In this document: positions 40,924 to 50,181 of the stretch, in pieces
How the letters are laid out: each line of letters begins with the position of its first letter
Numbering within the stretch: the stretch's first letter is position 1
Assembly: GCA_052170315.1 (NCBI GenBank)
Contig: JBQNAT010000007.1
Location: forward strand, 1-64,000
Direction: 5' to 3'
DNA: 64,000 nt
Origin: UBA9732 sp052170315
Lineage (GTDB): Bacteria; Spirochaetota; Spirochaetia; Sphaerochaetales; Sphaerochaetaceae
Made by a program: the position numbers and the translations under genes
Notes under the pieces: model-generated
Told to the model about the DNA's origin: nothing
Databases searched by the model: none
The model's input: the letters and a program-made list of their open reading frames with translations, nothing else

Positions 40924-42694
40924 AAATCTTATTCCCATTTTCTACGCGTGTGACGAAAACTTTTTAAATTACGCAATAGTATCTCTCTTCTCACTCAGAG
41001 AAAACGCAAAAAGCGACGCACTTTACAGAATACACTTCCTGCATACGGACATATCGGAAAAAAGGCAGGAAGAAACCAGAAAGCTGGAAAGAGACGGCTT
41101 TGAGATACGGTTTGAAGATGTAACCGAATATCTTGATTCAATAGCACATAAATTCCCGATTCGTGATTATTATTCAAAAACCACCTATTACAGGCTATTT
41201 ATTGCAGATATGCATCCGGAATATGACAAGGCTCTTTACATAGACAGCGACACCATTGTCCAAAGCGATGTAAGCAATCTTTACACTATTGATGTAAGCA
41301 CCTATCTTGTCGCCGCCTGCCATGAACAGGCCATGCTTCAGGTTGATGAATACGGCACCTATGTTGAAAAATGCCTTGGGCTTTCAAGGAATCTTTATTT
41401 CAATGCCGGCGTCCTGCTTTTGAACTGCGGGGAATTCAGGGAAAGAAAAATACTTGAGCGTTTCATTGAGATTCTGCAGGTCTACGACTTTGTGGTAACA
41501 CAGGATGAAGACTATCTGAACCTTCTCTGCAAGGACCATATCCTGTTTCTGAATCAGAGGTGGAATACCGAGGTATACGGCATTATCCCCTATCCCATCG
41601 AAGAAGCGAACATCATTCATTACATAATGTTCAACAAGCCGTGGCACTATGAGAACTGCCCTTATGCGGACATCTTTTTCGGCTATGCAAAACAAACATG
41701 GGTCTATGACGATATAATGAGGGCTCTCAAAAACTACTCGGACGCCCAGAAGAAAAAAGATGAAATCGGAGCCATAAACTTAAAGAAACTGGCTGTAAAA
41801 GAAACTTACAAGGAAGATAATTACCTTAACATGCGCCGTGAGCGCTGCGCAGCGGACAGGCTGGAAATACTGCGCAAAATTGAGGAACTGGAAAAAGAAG
41901 GCCGTTTCGATGAAGATGTTGAGGAAGATCCGCCTTCACGAATGCTTATGCCGGACGAAATTGACTACCTGAAAAAAACACCGGCGCAAAAGCTTAAAAC
42001 AAAAGTCGCCTTCAACCTTGCTCACAAGCTTGTTGATAAGCTTATAAAGGAAAAAAAGCTCATTATAAAGGAAATCAGAGGCATCGAAAACTTCAGAAAC
42101 CTTGAAAGCGGAGCCATAATTACCTGCAACCATTTCAATGCTTTCGACAGTTTCGCTATCCAGCTTGTCTATGAAGCAGCAAAGCAACCCAACAGGACAT
42201 TTTACCGCGTTATTCGCGAGGGTAATTACGTGAATTTTCCCGGCTTTTACGGCTTTATGATGCGTCACTGCAACACCATGCCGCTGTCTTCCAACTTCAC
42301 TACAATGAAACGTTTCGTGGAAGCCATGGATACGCGGCTCAGGGAAGGTCATTTCGTCCTTATCTACCCTGAACAAAGCATGTGGTGGAATTACCGCAAG
42401 CCAAAACCGCTTAAGCGTGGAGGCTTTATTTTCGCCGCCAAAAACAACGTCCCCGTCCTTCCCTGCTTCATTACCATGAAGGATTCCGACATACTTGACG
42501 ACACCGGATTTTACGTGCAGGAATACACCATCCACATCGAAAAACCCCTCTGGCCGGACACAAGTCTTCGCTTCCGGGAACAGGCCGATGACCTGAAAGG
42601 CCGAAATTTCCGTATATGGAAGGAAATATATGAACGCGAATACCAGACTCCGCTTGTCTATCTGAACAATGAGGAAATGTCAATAAACGAGTAA
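40916..42694 (+). CDS. Fused family 8 glycosyltransferase and PlsC-type acyltransferase
   Basis: 592 residues in one uninterrupted frame. Residues 1-270 are a second GT8 domain, with DxD in 'LYIDSDTIV' (D110, D112) and 'YFNAGVLLLN' (161-170). A charged helical linker of about 100 residues follows. Residues ~375-592 are an acyltransferase with HX4D 'NHFNAFD' (H406, D411) and 'IYPEQSMWW' (483-491). The joined domains suggest one enzyme that adds a sugar and an acyl chain to the same lipid. The linker sequence is continuous with no stop or repeat, so it is not an assembly artefact at a gene junction as far as can be seen. Last gene of the operon. Confidence 0.85.
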   Translation: MTKNLIPIFYACDENFLNYAIVSLFSLRENAKSDALYRIHFLHTDISEKRQEETRKLERDGFEIRFEDVTEYLDSIAHKFPIRDYYSKTTYYRLFIADMHPEYDKALYIDSDTIVQSDVSNLYTIDVSTYLVAACHEQAMLQVDEYGTYVEKCLGLSRNLYFNAGVLLLNCGEFRERKILERFIEILQVYDFVVTQDEDYLNLLCKDHILFLNQRWNTEVYGIIPYPIEEANIIHYIMFNKPWHYENCPYADIFFGYAKQTWVYDDIMRALKNYSDAQKKKDEIGAINLKKLAVKETYKEDNYLNMRRERCAADRLEILRKIEELEKEGRFDEDVEEDPPSRMLMPDEIDYLKKTPAQKLKTKVAFNLAHKLVDKLIKEKKLIIKEIRGIENFRNLESGAIITCNHFNAFDSFAIQLVYEAAKQPNRTFYRVIREGNYVNFPGFYGFMMRHCNTMPLSSNFTTMKRFVEAMDTRLREGHFVLIYPEQSMWWNYRKPKPLKRGGFIFAAKNNVPVLPCFITMKDSDILDDTGFYVQEYTIHIEKPLWPDTSLRFREQADDLKGRNFRIWKEIYEREYQTPLVYLNNEEMSINE

Positions 42695-42719
42695 TCCCCG
42701 GGCAGGCCCAGTCCGTCCG

Positions 42720-43361
42720 TTACATTTGCCTTATATCAAGGCTTTTGGCTACAGGCTCGATTATGGAACGCACCTGAGCTTCATCCGCGTTTTCAAGCTT
42801 GAAGGTAAGAACCTTAGTATCATCACTTGTGCCGTCCATAGTACCAAGGGAAAGAATATTTATGCCCGCCTTCGTGAACTGCTCCGAAAGAGATGCCATA
42901 ACGCCAACTTTATCATCCACAAGAGCCTCTACCCTGATGCCTTCATGTTTGTCCCCAAGAAGCTCAAGGAGTATCTTAAACAAATCGCTCTTTGAAACAA
43001 TACCTGCCATATAGCCGTTTTCCATAACAGGCAGGCAGGAAAGGTCGTTTTCAACCATAAGCTTAACAGCCTCTTCAATTGTTGTTGTTTTGGTTATGGT
43101 AAGAGGATTGCGGCTCATGATATTTTTAACCTTAAGCCTTGAAAGCAGATAGTTGATTTCATAGGTACTTAGAGTAGATGCGGGAGAAGGAGCCGCAAGA
43201 AGAATATCCTTTTCGGAAATTATGCCCACAAGATGCTTTTCGTTATCCAGAACAGGTAACCGATGCGCCTTTTCAGCCTTCATTTTAGCGGAGGCTTCAG
43301 AAATGCTCATATCAGGTGTGGCCGTAGCCGGATTTTTCTTCATTCTGTCGCAGATAATCAT
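42720..43361 (-). CDS. Tandem CBS plus ACT domain protein (AcuB-like)
   Basis: 213 residues. Two CBS domains (about 7-60 and 78-130, with 'HRLPVLDNEKHLVGIISEKD' and 'SCLPVMENGYMAGIVSKSD') form an adenine-nucleotide-binding pair. An ACT domain follows (about 140-213, 'VEALVDDKVGVMASLSEQF'). The layout is that of AcuB-like proteins. It lies 40 nt after livF on the same strand and is probably read from the liv operon, so the ACT domain may sense a branched-chain amino acid; that is inference. Confidence 0.82.
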   Translation of the reverse strand: MIICDRMKKNPATATPDMSISEASAKMKAEKAHRLPVLDNEKHLVGIISEKDILLAAPSPASTLSTYEINYLLSRLKVKNIMSRNPLTITKTTTIEEAVKLMVENDLSCLPVMENGYMAGIVSKSDLFKILLELLGDKHEGIRVEALVDDKVGVMASLSEQFTKAGINILSLGTMDGTSDDTKVLTFKLENADEAQVRSIIEPVAKSLDIRQM

Positions 43362-43401
43362 ATGTCCTCCAGGTAACTCTTAAGTTAATTGTATCACTTT
43401 T

Positions 43402-44112
43402 TCATGCCCCAAGATAAGCTTTCTTTATATCGGGGTCGGATATAAGCTCCGCGCCCCTGCCCGTCTTTACTATATCGCCCGTTTCAAGCACATAGGCTCT
43501 GTCGGCTATCGAAAGAGCAGCCTGGGCATTCTGCTCAACAAGCAGAATAGTTGCACCGGCTTTGTGCATATCGCCTATAATCTCAAAAATCAAATCCACA
43601 AGAAGAGGAGCAAGCCCCATTGAAGGCTCGTCAAACATTATTAGCTTAGGTTTTGCCATAAGAGCGCGCCCCATGGCAAGCATCTGCTGCTCGCCACCGG
43701 AAAGAGTTCCGCCGATTTGCGTACGCCTTTCCCTAAGACGGGGAAACAGTTCGTAAACCTGCTCCATGCCGTCTTTAATCTCTCTTTTAGGCCTTGTATA
43801 GGCTCCCATTTCAAGATTTTCTTCTACGGTAAGCCCTAAGAATATCCGCCTTCCCTCAGGAACAAGGACAAGCCCCTGAGATACAATTTTATTTGGAGCC
43901 ATATGGGCGATTGATGAGCCCATGAAATCAATATCTCCCGTCTTTGACCGGAGCAGGCCGGATATGGTATTGAGCGTCGTGGACTTTCCTGCGCCGTTGG
44001 CTCCTATGAGGGTTACTATCTCTCCTTCTTCAACGCTGAAGGAAATATCATTGATGGCATGTATTGCGCCATAATAGACATTGATGTTCTGTACTTTAAG
44101 AATACTGCTCAT
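43402..44112 (-). CDS. livF: Branched-chain amino-acid ABC transporter, ATPase LivF
   Basis: 236 residues. Walker A 'GANGAGKST', signature 'LSGGEQQMLAMGRAL', Walker B 'LIMFDEPSMGLAP'. Shorter of the two ATPases, as is LivF. It follows livG directly: the livG stop and this ATG touch. Functions with LivG, LivH, LivM and LivK. Confidence 0.93.
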   Translation of the reverse strand: MSSILKVQNINVYYGAIHAINDISFSVEEGEIVTLIGANGAGKSTTLNTISGLLRSKTGDIDFMGSSIAHMAPNKIVSQGLVLVPEGRRIFLGLTVEENLEMGAYTRPKREIKDGMEQVYELFPRLRERRTQIGGTLSGGEQQMLAMGRALMAKPKLIMFDEPSMGLAPLLVDLIFEIIGDMHKAGATILLVEQNAQAALSIADRAYVLETGDIVKTGRGAELISDPDIKKAYLGA

Positions 44113-44883
44113 TTAATCCCTCTTTTTCCCAAGATAGGCCTCTATTACAAGAGGGTTTTTCTGAATTTCCTCAGGAGAGCCCTGCGCGATAACCTCGCCG
44201 AAATTCAGAACCGTTATTTTTTCGCAGATACCCATGACAAGACCCATGTCATGCTCTATAAGCAAAATGGCAATGTGTAAAGAATCTCTTATCTTCCCTA
44301 TGGTTTCCATCAGGTTTTCAGTCTCGGCCGGATTCATGCCCGCGGCAGGTTCATCAAGAAGGAGCAGTTTAGGATTGGTGGCAAGCGCGCGGACAATCTC
44401 AAGCCTCCGCTGCGAGCCGTAAGGAAGGTTCCCCGCAATCTCGTTTGCCTGCTCCTGCATGTTAAAAACGCTGAGAAGCTCAAGAGCTCTGCGTCTTATG
44501 GCCTTTTCCTCCTTCCAATACCGGGGAAGCCGGAGGAAAGCTTCCGCCATAGTATAATTCATGCTACAGTTGAAGCTGTTCATGACGTTGTCAATAACGC
44601 TCATGTCTCTGAAAAGCCTGATGTTCTGGAAAGTACGCGCAATACCTTCATGGCTGCGGGCAATCGTGTTCATTCCCGCAAGGTCCTTTTCGCAAAGGGT
44701 AATGACCCCGCTTGTAGGAACGTAAACGCCTGTAAGAAGATTGAAGACCGTAGTTTTTCCGGCCCCGTTAGGACCAATCAGACCTGCTATTTCATTTTCA
44801 TTGACCTCAATATTAAAATCATTTACCGCGGCAAGGCCTCCGAAAACAACCCTGAGATGCTCGCATTTTAAAACGTTACTCAT
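44113..44883 (-). CDS. livG: Branched-chain amino-acid ABC transporter, ATPase LivG
   Basis: 256 residues. Walker A 'GPNGAGKTT', the LivG-type insertion 'GIARTFQNIRLF', Walker B 'LLLLDEPAAGMNP', and the C-terminal 'LVIEAYLGKK'. Overlaps the livM stop by 4 nt (ATGA). The signature motif is degenerate ('LPYGSQRRLEIVRAL' instead of LSGGQ), as is usual in LivG. Confidence 0.93.
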   Translation of the reverse strand: MSNVLKCEHLRVVFGGLAAVNDFNIEVNENEIAGLIGPNGAGKTTVFNLLTGVYVPTSGVITLCEKDLAGMNTIARSHEGIARTFQNIRLFRDMSVIDNVMNSFNCSMNYTMAEAFLRLPRYWKEEKAIRRRALELLSVFNMQEQANEIAGNLPYGSQRRLEIVRALATNPKLLLLDEPAAGMNPAETENLMETIGKIRDSLHIAILLIEHDMGLVMGICEKITVLNFGEVIAQGSPEEIQKNPLVIEAYLGKKRD

Positions 44884-45941
44884 GGCTTTGCCTCCCGTTT
44901 CGGCTTACCTGTCCTTATTTTGTTCCCTATTTTGTTCAGAAGCTTCTCAAGAAGATTGCCCATAGAGAAATCGTAAGTTCCCATAAGTCCCTTTGGCCTG
45001 AAAAGCATCATGAGAACAAGAGCCAGGGAGTAAACAACCATCCTGTAGTCGCTGAAGGCTCTGAGAATTTCAGGAAGAGCCGTAAGGACAATTGCAGAAA
45101 TGACGGAGCCAAGCATGGAGCCCATTCCGCCAAGCACAACCATAACAAGTATCTCAATGGACTTCATGAATTTAAAGGTGGACGGATACAGAGAACCCAG
45201 ATATCCCGCATAAAGACAGCCGGCAACGCCCGCAAGCATTGCGGAAAAAACAAAAGCCGCGGTTTTATAGAATGTAGTGTTTATACCAACAGATTCGGAC
45301 GCTATCTCGTTGTCCCTTATGGAAAGCACTGCCCTGCCGTGCCGGCTTTTCATGAAAACATGGATAAGGAAAAGACAAACAGTTGTGAATACGAACATGA
45401 CGTTGAAGTTTGTGTATTTCGGTATCCTTGCAAGGCCGGAAGCCCCGTATGTAAACTTGAATCCAAGGACAGAGTCAATATTGGTAAGGACAACCCTTAT
45501 GATTTCTCCGAAGCCAAGGGTTATTATCGCAAGGTAGTCGCCTCTCAGCCTTAAAGCGGGAATTCCTATTAGCAGACCGAAAAGCCCCGCGACAACTGCG
45601 GAGATGATGACCGCGATTATAAGATAGGGAATTACGGCAATATTCTGCCCGGCTCTAAGAAGTTCCGCGGCAGGCGTGCTCTTCATAAAAACAGCCCCCG
45701 CGTATGCGCCTACAGCCATAAAGCCGGCATGTCCCAGAGGAAGCTGCCCCAGATAGCCGCAGACAATGTTAAGGCTGGTTGCAAGGATTATGTTTATCCC
45801 AATGATAATCATTATACCGCTGTAATAGCCGCCCTTAAGACCTGCGCCTGAAATGAAGGTATTAAGGATAATCCACAGCAGAACAGTAAGAAATGTGTTA
45901 ATCAGATACCTGACAGGGGTAGAAATACTGATTTTTTTCAT
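44880..45941 (-). CDS. livM: Branched-chain amino-acid ABC transporter, permease LivM
   Basis: 353 residues from the ATG at 45941, 7 nt after GGAGG; an ATG two codons earlier is too close to that site. About nine membrane segments. The family block 'YLAIITLGFGEIIR' and 'GGMGSMLGSV' are present. Located between livH and livG as in other liv operons. Confidence 0.92.
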   Translation of the reverse strand: MKKISISTPVRYLINTFLTVLLWIILNTFISGAGLKGGYYSGIMIIIGINIILATSLNIVCGYLGQLPLGHAGFMAVGAYAGAVFMKSTPAAELLRAGQNIAVIPYLIIAVIISAVVAGLFGLLIGIPALRLRGDYLAIITLGFGEIIRVVLTNIDSVLGFKFTYGASGLARIPKYTNFNVMFVFTTVCLFLIHVFMKSRHGRAVLSIRDNEIASESVGINTTFYKTAAFVFSAMLAGVAGCLYAGYLGSLYPSTFKFMKSIEILVMVVLGGMGSMLGSVISAIVLTALPEILRAFSDYRMVVYSLALVLMMLFRPKGLMGTYDFSMGNLLEKLLNKIGNKIRTGKPKREAKP

Positions 45942-45954
45942 CCGCATACCTCCG

Positions 45955-46836
45955 TCAGACCTTTTCCGGCATCTTCACGCCAAGGAAACCCGTGGGTTTA
46001 AAAATAAGGACTATGATAAGAACAAGGAATACCGCCGCATCTTTCCACATGGAAAAACCCGCCGCGGCTACAAGCGCTTCAAGCGCTCCTATGGTAAAAC
46101 CGCCTATTACGGCGCCCGGAATGGAACCTATGCCTCCCAGAACTGCCGCGACAAAAGCCTTTATACCCAGCATAGAACCCATAGTTGGGCTTGCCTGCGG
46201 ATAGGCGCACAGGTACAGAACGGAGCCTATACCCGCAAGAGCGCTACCTATGGCAAACGTAAGGCTTATTGTCATATTCAGGCTTATACCCATAAGCTGA
46301 GCCGCTCCCATGTCCTCGGATACCGCCCTCATGGCCTTTCCCGCCTTGGTCTTTTTTACCACAAGGTTAAGAACCGCCATTGTTGTCACTGATACCGCAA
46401 TAGTTACGATGGCCGCATAGCTTATGCCTATACCGCCTACGGAAACGCTGCCGCTGACCATAGGCCACATACTTTTCTGGTCCGCTCCGAAGACAAGCTG
46501 GGCTCCGTTCTCCAGAAGGAAGGAAACGCCTATAGCCGTAATAAGAAGCGAAAGCCTTGGCGCGCTCCTGAGCGGTGCATAGGCGACCTTTTCAACTGCC
46601 ACGCCAAGGACAGTACATACAATGACCGCAAGGATTATAGCCGCAACAGGAGGAAGGGCTAAGCTGGCTGTAGCATAGTAAACCATGTAGGCGCCAACCA
46701 TGATGATGTCGCCGTGGGCAAAGTTCAGCAGTTTTATTATGCCGTAAACCATGCTGTAGCCAAGGGCAACCAGAGCATAGACGGAACCCGTCTGCAAACC
46801 GTTTATAAGCTGCGCAATCAGCAAAGAGAATTTCAT
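45955..46836 (-). CDS. livH: Branched-chain amino-acid ABC transporter, permease LivH
   Basis: 293 residues from the ATG at 46836, one base after the livK stop. An upstream in-frame GTG would overlap livK by ~30 nt and give a non-membrane N-terminal peptide. The sequence starts 'MKFSLLIAQLINGLQTGSVY' and carries 'AVLGGIGSIPGAVIGG', typical of LivH. About eight membrane segments. Confidence 0.93.
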   Translation of the reverse strand: MKFSLLIAQLINGLQTGSVYALVALGYSMVYGIIKLLNFAHGDIIMVGAYMVYYATASLALPPVAAIILAVIVCTVLGVAVEKVAYAPLRSAPRLSLLITAIGVSFLLENGAQLVFGADQKSMWPMVSGSVSVGGIGISYAAIVTIAVSVTTMAVLNLVVKKTKAGKAMRAVSEDMGAAQLMGISLNMTISLTFAIGSALAGIGSVLYLCAYPQASPTMGSMLGIKAFVAAVLGGIGSIPGAVIGGFTIGALEALVAAAGFSMWKDAAVFLVLIIVLIFKPTGFLGVKMPEKV

Positions 46837-46837
46837 A

Positions 46838-48028
46838 TCAGAAGAACTTGTCAAACATCTCCGCCCCACCGGAGATTTTTATTATGGCAACGGACTTTAT
46901 CGGGTCGTTTGTTTTGTTGAACGTATAACTTCCCGTAATGCCCTCAAACGCGTTCATGCCCTTAACAGCATCTATCACAGCCTGCTTATAGGCTGCTGTT
47001 TCGGCTTCAAGGCCAGCGGCTTCAGCGGCTTTAAGAGCCTCGGCCATAATGAGGGAAGCGTCCCAGGCAAGAGACGCGAACATGTTGGGGACCGGCGTGC
47101 CGTACTTTGCGGCGTAGTCTGCTTCAAACTGCGCAACGGTATCCGTACCCGGGGCATAACCGGACATGTAGATAGTTCCCTCAAGGTCCGCGGCGGAAGC
47201 ATAGTTGACTACGGAGCCGAACCCGTCTCCTCCGATAACCGGAGCATTGCATCCTGCGGCTCTGAGGGCGGTTATGGCAAGACCCGCCTCGCCGTAGTAG
47301 ATTGGCATTAGGACAACATCAGGATTTGAAGCCGCAATATTGGTCATCTGAGCCTTGTAGTCCACGTCTCCGGCGGCAAAAGCCTCCCTTGAAACAATCG
47401 TTAAACCGTATTCGGAAAGCTTGGCCTCTACACCGCCGACAATGGCTTCAGAGTAGTCGGAACCGTTTTCATAGAAGATTGCAATTGTTTTTGCGCCATA
47501 AACTTCCGATGAATACTTCGCCATTTTTTCACCCTGGAAGGGGTCAAGAAAGCAGGTGCGGAAAACGTTGGTCTTTACTTCCGAATTCGGGTCGTCGGGC
47601 TCCATCAGAGTTACCTTGGGAGAAGTCGCGGATGCTGTGATTTCAGGCATGTTGTCTTCATAGGTTACATCCGAAAGAGCAACTGTAGGGCCGGTCAGGA
47701 CAGAACCTATGATTGCGGTTGCGCCGTTTGATTTCGCAAGATTGTACGCGTTGACGGCCTCTGTAGGGTCGCCCTTATCATCATATTCAAGGAGATTGAT
47801 TTTTTTCCCGTTTATTCCGCCGGCAGCATTAAGCTTCTCAAAGAACATCGCTACCGAATTGCGTACCGGTAAACCGTACATTGCATAGTCTCCGGTTGTA
47901 TTTCCAATGAATGCGATAGTTATTTCATTGGAGCCTGTCTTAGAGGCGCTTTCGCGTGAACATCCTGCCAGCACAGACAATGAGACGGCGAAAACAATAA
48001 TAAGAGCGGAAAACAAAGCTTTCTTCAT
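46838..48028 (-). CDS. livK: Branched-chain amino-acid ABC transporter, substrate-binding lipoprotein
   Basis: 396 residues. Lipoprotein signal with lipobox 'VLAGC' (Cys23). The mature part is a periplasmic-binding-protein type 1 fold with 'IAFIGNTTGDYAMYG', 'AAGGINGKKINL' and 'GATAIIGSVLTGPTVAL'. Binds a branched-chain or similar amino acid and delivers it to LivHM. First gene of the leftward liv operon, with its promoter in the 248-bp gap upstream. Confidence 0.9.
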   Translation of the reverse strand: MKKALFSALIIVFAVSLSVLAGCSRESASKTGSNEITIAFIGNTTGDYAMYGLPVRNSVAMFFEKLNAAGGINGKKINLLEYDDKGDPTEAVNAYNLAKSNGATAIIGSVLTGPTVALSDVTYEDNMPEITASATSPKVTLMEPDDPNSEVKTNVFRTCFLDPFQGEKMAKYSSEVYGAKTIAIFYENGSDYSEAIVGGVEAKLSEYGLTIVSREAFAAGDVDYKAQMTNIAASNPDVVLMPIYYGEAGLAITALRAAGCNAPVIGGDGFGSVVNYASAADLEGTIYMSGYAPGTDTVAQFEADYAAKYGTPVPNMFASLAWDASLIMAEALKAAEAAGLEAETAAYKQAVIDAVKGMNAFEGITGSYTFNKTNDPIKSVAIIKISGGAEMFDKFF

Positions 48029-48276
48029 GGTCCAATCTCCTTCATAAATTCTTCGGCATTTTGGAATACCATATGTTTATTGGCGAAATATTACATCCTT
48101 TTAGTATTTTTATGCAATGTTTTTGTAAAGATTTTCCATTTAAAGGCGGCGCGAATCATTTTTCCTCTATCTTGTTTATCTTATATGAAAGCTGTTAATA
48201 TTAGTCAGCATTTTGGGTTACCGAAGTCGGTTTTTTCAAAAAACAGCCTTTATGCCCTCTCCAAGGAGTCTTTGCC
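48029..48276. other. Divergent promoter region between livK and metN
   Basis: AT-rich and gene-free. On the minus strand TTGCAT and TAATAT, 18 nt apart, are a possible livK promoter. On the plus strand the stretch ACCG-AAGT-CGGT followed by six T residues (about 48219-48236) looks like a small terminator before metN, and GCTGTT upstream can pair with AACAGC downstream. I see no SAM riboswitch. Confidence 0.4.
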
Positions 48277-49287
48277 GTGCAGATAACATTGAAAAATCTT
48301 GTACGAACCTATGATAATGTCCACGCCGTCGAAGGAGTGAGCCTGTCAATCCCGTCAAATAGGATTTTCGGCATAATAGGGCTTTCCGGCGCCGGGAAAA
48401 GCACTCTTGTCCGCCTTATCAGTCTTTTGGAAAAGCCGGACAGCGGAGAGGTCTATTACGACAACGACAGGGTGGATAATCTCTCCGAAAAGGAAATCAT
48501 CATACGCCGCCGGCATATAGGCATGATATTTCAGACCTTCAACCTCTTTTCCTCGCGCACTGCAGGCCAGAACGTAGCCTACCCCATGGAAATCTGCAAA
48601 TACCCGAAAGAAAAAATCTTTGCCCGCGTAAGAGAGCTTATGCTCCTCGTAGGCCTTGCGGATAAGGTAGATGCCCCAATCTCCACCTTGAGCGGAGGTC
48701 AGAAGCAGAGAGTTGCCATCGCAAGAGCTCTTGCATGCGAACCGGACATACTTTTCTGCGATGAAGCCACAAGCGCCCTTGACCCCAAAACCACCCAGTC
48801 CATACTGGCTCTTATTAAAGATATCCAGAGGAAAATGAACCTCACGGTTGTAATGATAACCCACCAGATGGAAGTAGTCAGAGATGCCTGCGACTACGTA
48901 GCTGTACTTTCAGACGGCAAAGTCGTTGAGGAAGGCCCTGTAAAAGAACTTTTCGCAAAACCCAAAACTTCAGTGACAAAAGAATTTCTTTCTCACCTTC
49001 TCTCAAATGCGGAGCCTGAACGCGAAGACGGTGTTGTGATGTGGTCTGACGAGCCTGCGCACTATACTCTGCGCTTCATGAACGACAGGGTAGATACTCC
49101 CGTCATTTCAGGAATAATCAGAAACTTCAACGTTGTTTTCAACATAAGCGGAGCCGGCATCCAGAAAGTCGGAGACACACGGATGGGAACAATGGTTGTT
49201 GAAATCACCGGAGACGAAGCCGATGTGCAAAAAGCCATAGCGGGACTCAGGGAAAAGGGAGTTGTTGTTGAGGAGGCAGACAAATGA
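48277..49287 (+). CDS. metN: Methionine ABC transporter ATPase with NIL sensor domain
   Basis: 336 residues from a GTG with CAAGGAG 8 nt upstream. ATPase motifs are 'GLSGAGKST', 'LSGGQKQRVAIARAL' and 'ILFCDEATSALDP'. The C-terminal ~80 residues form the NIL/ACT-like domain that binds methionine and inhibits transport in E. coli MetN. Followed by metI with a 4-nt overlap. Confidence 0.93.
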   Translation: MQITLKNLVRTYDNVHAVEGVSLSIPSNRIFGIIGLSGAGKSTLVRLISLLEKPDSGEVYYDNDRVDNLSEKEIIIRRRHIGMIFQTFNLFSSRTAGQNVAYPMEICKYPKEKIFARVRELMLLVGLADKVDAPISTLSGGQKQRVAIARALACEPDILFCDEATSALDPKTTQSILALIKDIQRKMNLTVVMITHQMEVVRDACDYVAVLSDGKVVEEGPVKELFAKPKTSVTKEFLSHLLSNAEPEREDGVVMWSDEPAHYTLRFMNDRVDTPVISGIIRNFNVVFNISGAGIQKVGDTRMGTMVVEITGDEADVQKAIAGLREKGVVVEEADK

Positions 49288-49958
49288 ACAAGCTTACACC
49301 GCAGATGTGGGGCCTGATATGGCAGAATACCCTTCAGACCTTCCATATGGTTTCTCTTTCAACTGTTTTTTCAGTACTTCTTGGACTGCCGCTTGGAATA
49401 CTTCTATGCATAACCTCTCCCGAAAGCCAGGGCGGTCTGAAGCCGAAACCCGTGATAAACGAAATCCTGAGCAGGATAGTGAACATCCTGAGATCCTTCC
49501 CCTTCATCATACTTATAATTGTACTCTTTCCTCTCTCAAGGCTGATAGTGGGAACCGCAATAGGAACAAAGTCAACAATAGTGCCGCTTTCAATTGCCGC
49601 GGCACCGTTTGTGGCAAGACTTGTTGAGACATCGCTAAAAGAAGTTGACAACGGCGTGATACAGGCCGCGAAGACAATGGGCTCTACCAATACGCAGATA
49701 ATATTCAAGGTCCTGCTTCCGGAGGCAATGCCTTCACTGATTTCAGGCCTTACTCTTACCATAATCAACCTCATAGGCTACAGCGCAATGGCGGGCGCCG
49801 TAGGCGGAGGCGGTCTGGGAGACCTTGCAATCCGCTATGGCTATCAGCGTTTCAGAACGGACGTTCTTTTCATTGCGGTAATAATAATCCTTGTTCTTGT
49901 AGAGCTTATTCAGTTTGCAGGCAACAAAATCAGCTCACATATGATGGCAAAACGCTGA
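49284..49958 (+). CDS. metI: Methionine ABC transporter permease
   Basis: 224 residues, five to six membrane segments. It has the coupling-helix region 'VIQAAKTMGSTNTQIIFKVLLPEAMPSL' region (EAA loop) and 'GYSAMAGAVGGGGLGDLAIRYGYQRF', typical of MetI. Translationally coupled to metN. A 350-bp gap separates it from metQ. Confidence 0.93.
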   Translation: MNKLTPQMWGLIWQNTLQTFHMVSLSTVFSVLLGLPLGILLCITSPESQGGLKPKPVINEILSRIVNILRSFPFIILIIVLFPLSRLIVGTAIGTKSTIVPLSIAAAPFVARLVETSLKEVDNGVIQAAKTMGSTNTQIIFKVLLPEAMPSLISGLTLTIINLIGYSAMAGAVGGGGLGDLAIRYGYQRFRTDVLFIAVIIILVLVELIQFAGNKISSHMMAKR

Positions 49959-50112
49959 AGCTTTACTCCGTTACAATATACATACATGCCCCATACAAAG
50001 CCCGTTGCATTTTTGCGGTTTTTCAGGTTTTTAAATTTTTCCGTAATTTTTCTGTTGCTTTTTTTTCTGTTTCTATGTACAGTAAGGCAACTTCAGCAAG
50101 GAGGAAGATTAT

Positions 50113-50181
50113 ATGGCAAACATAAAAACCGCAGTCCGTATGATGATGTCTTTCTCCATGCGCATGCCCTGCCGGGCATAA
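50113..50181 (+). CDS. Methionine-rich leader peptide, candidate metQ attenuator
   Basis: A 22-codon ORF between metI and metQ with a near-perfect ribosome-binding site, AAGGAGG, 8 nt before the ATG; this is stronger than those of many real genes here. It begins MANIKTAVRMMMSFSMRM and has six Met codons, five of them clustered in codons 10-18. The last Met codon and stop lie inside a perfect hairpin, ATGCCC-TGCC-GGGCAT (50164-50179). Runs of the regulatory amino acid in a short ORF before its transport gene are the mark of attenuation leaders. Function as a methionine sensor is inferred; no protein-level evidence can be had here. Confidence 0.6.
   Translation: MANIKTAVRMMMSFSMRMPCRA

Noticed and set aside
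48029..48276. SAM riboswitch upstream of metN
   Set aside because: None of the conserved SAM-I core sequences is visible; only small hairpins.
48080..48286. 68-codon ORF before metN as another leader peptide
   Set aside because: Not rich in Met, no ribosome-binding site, and it runs past the metN start.
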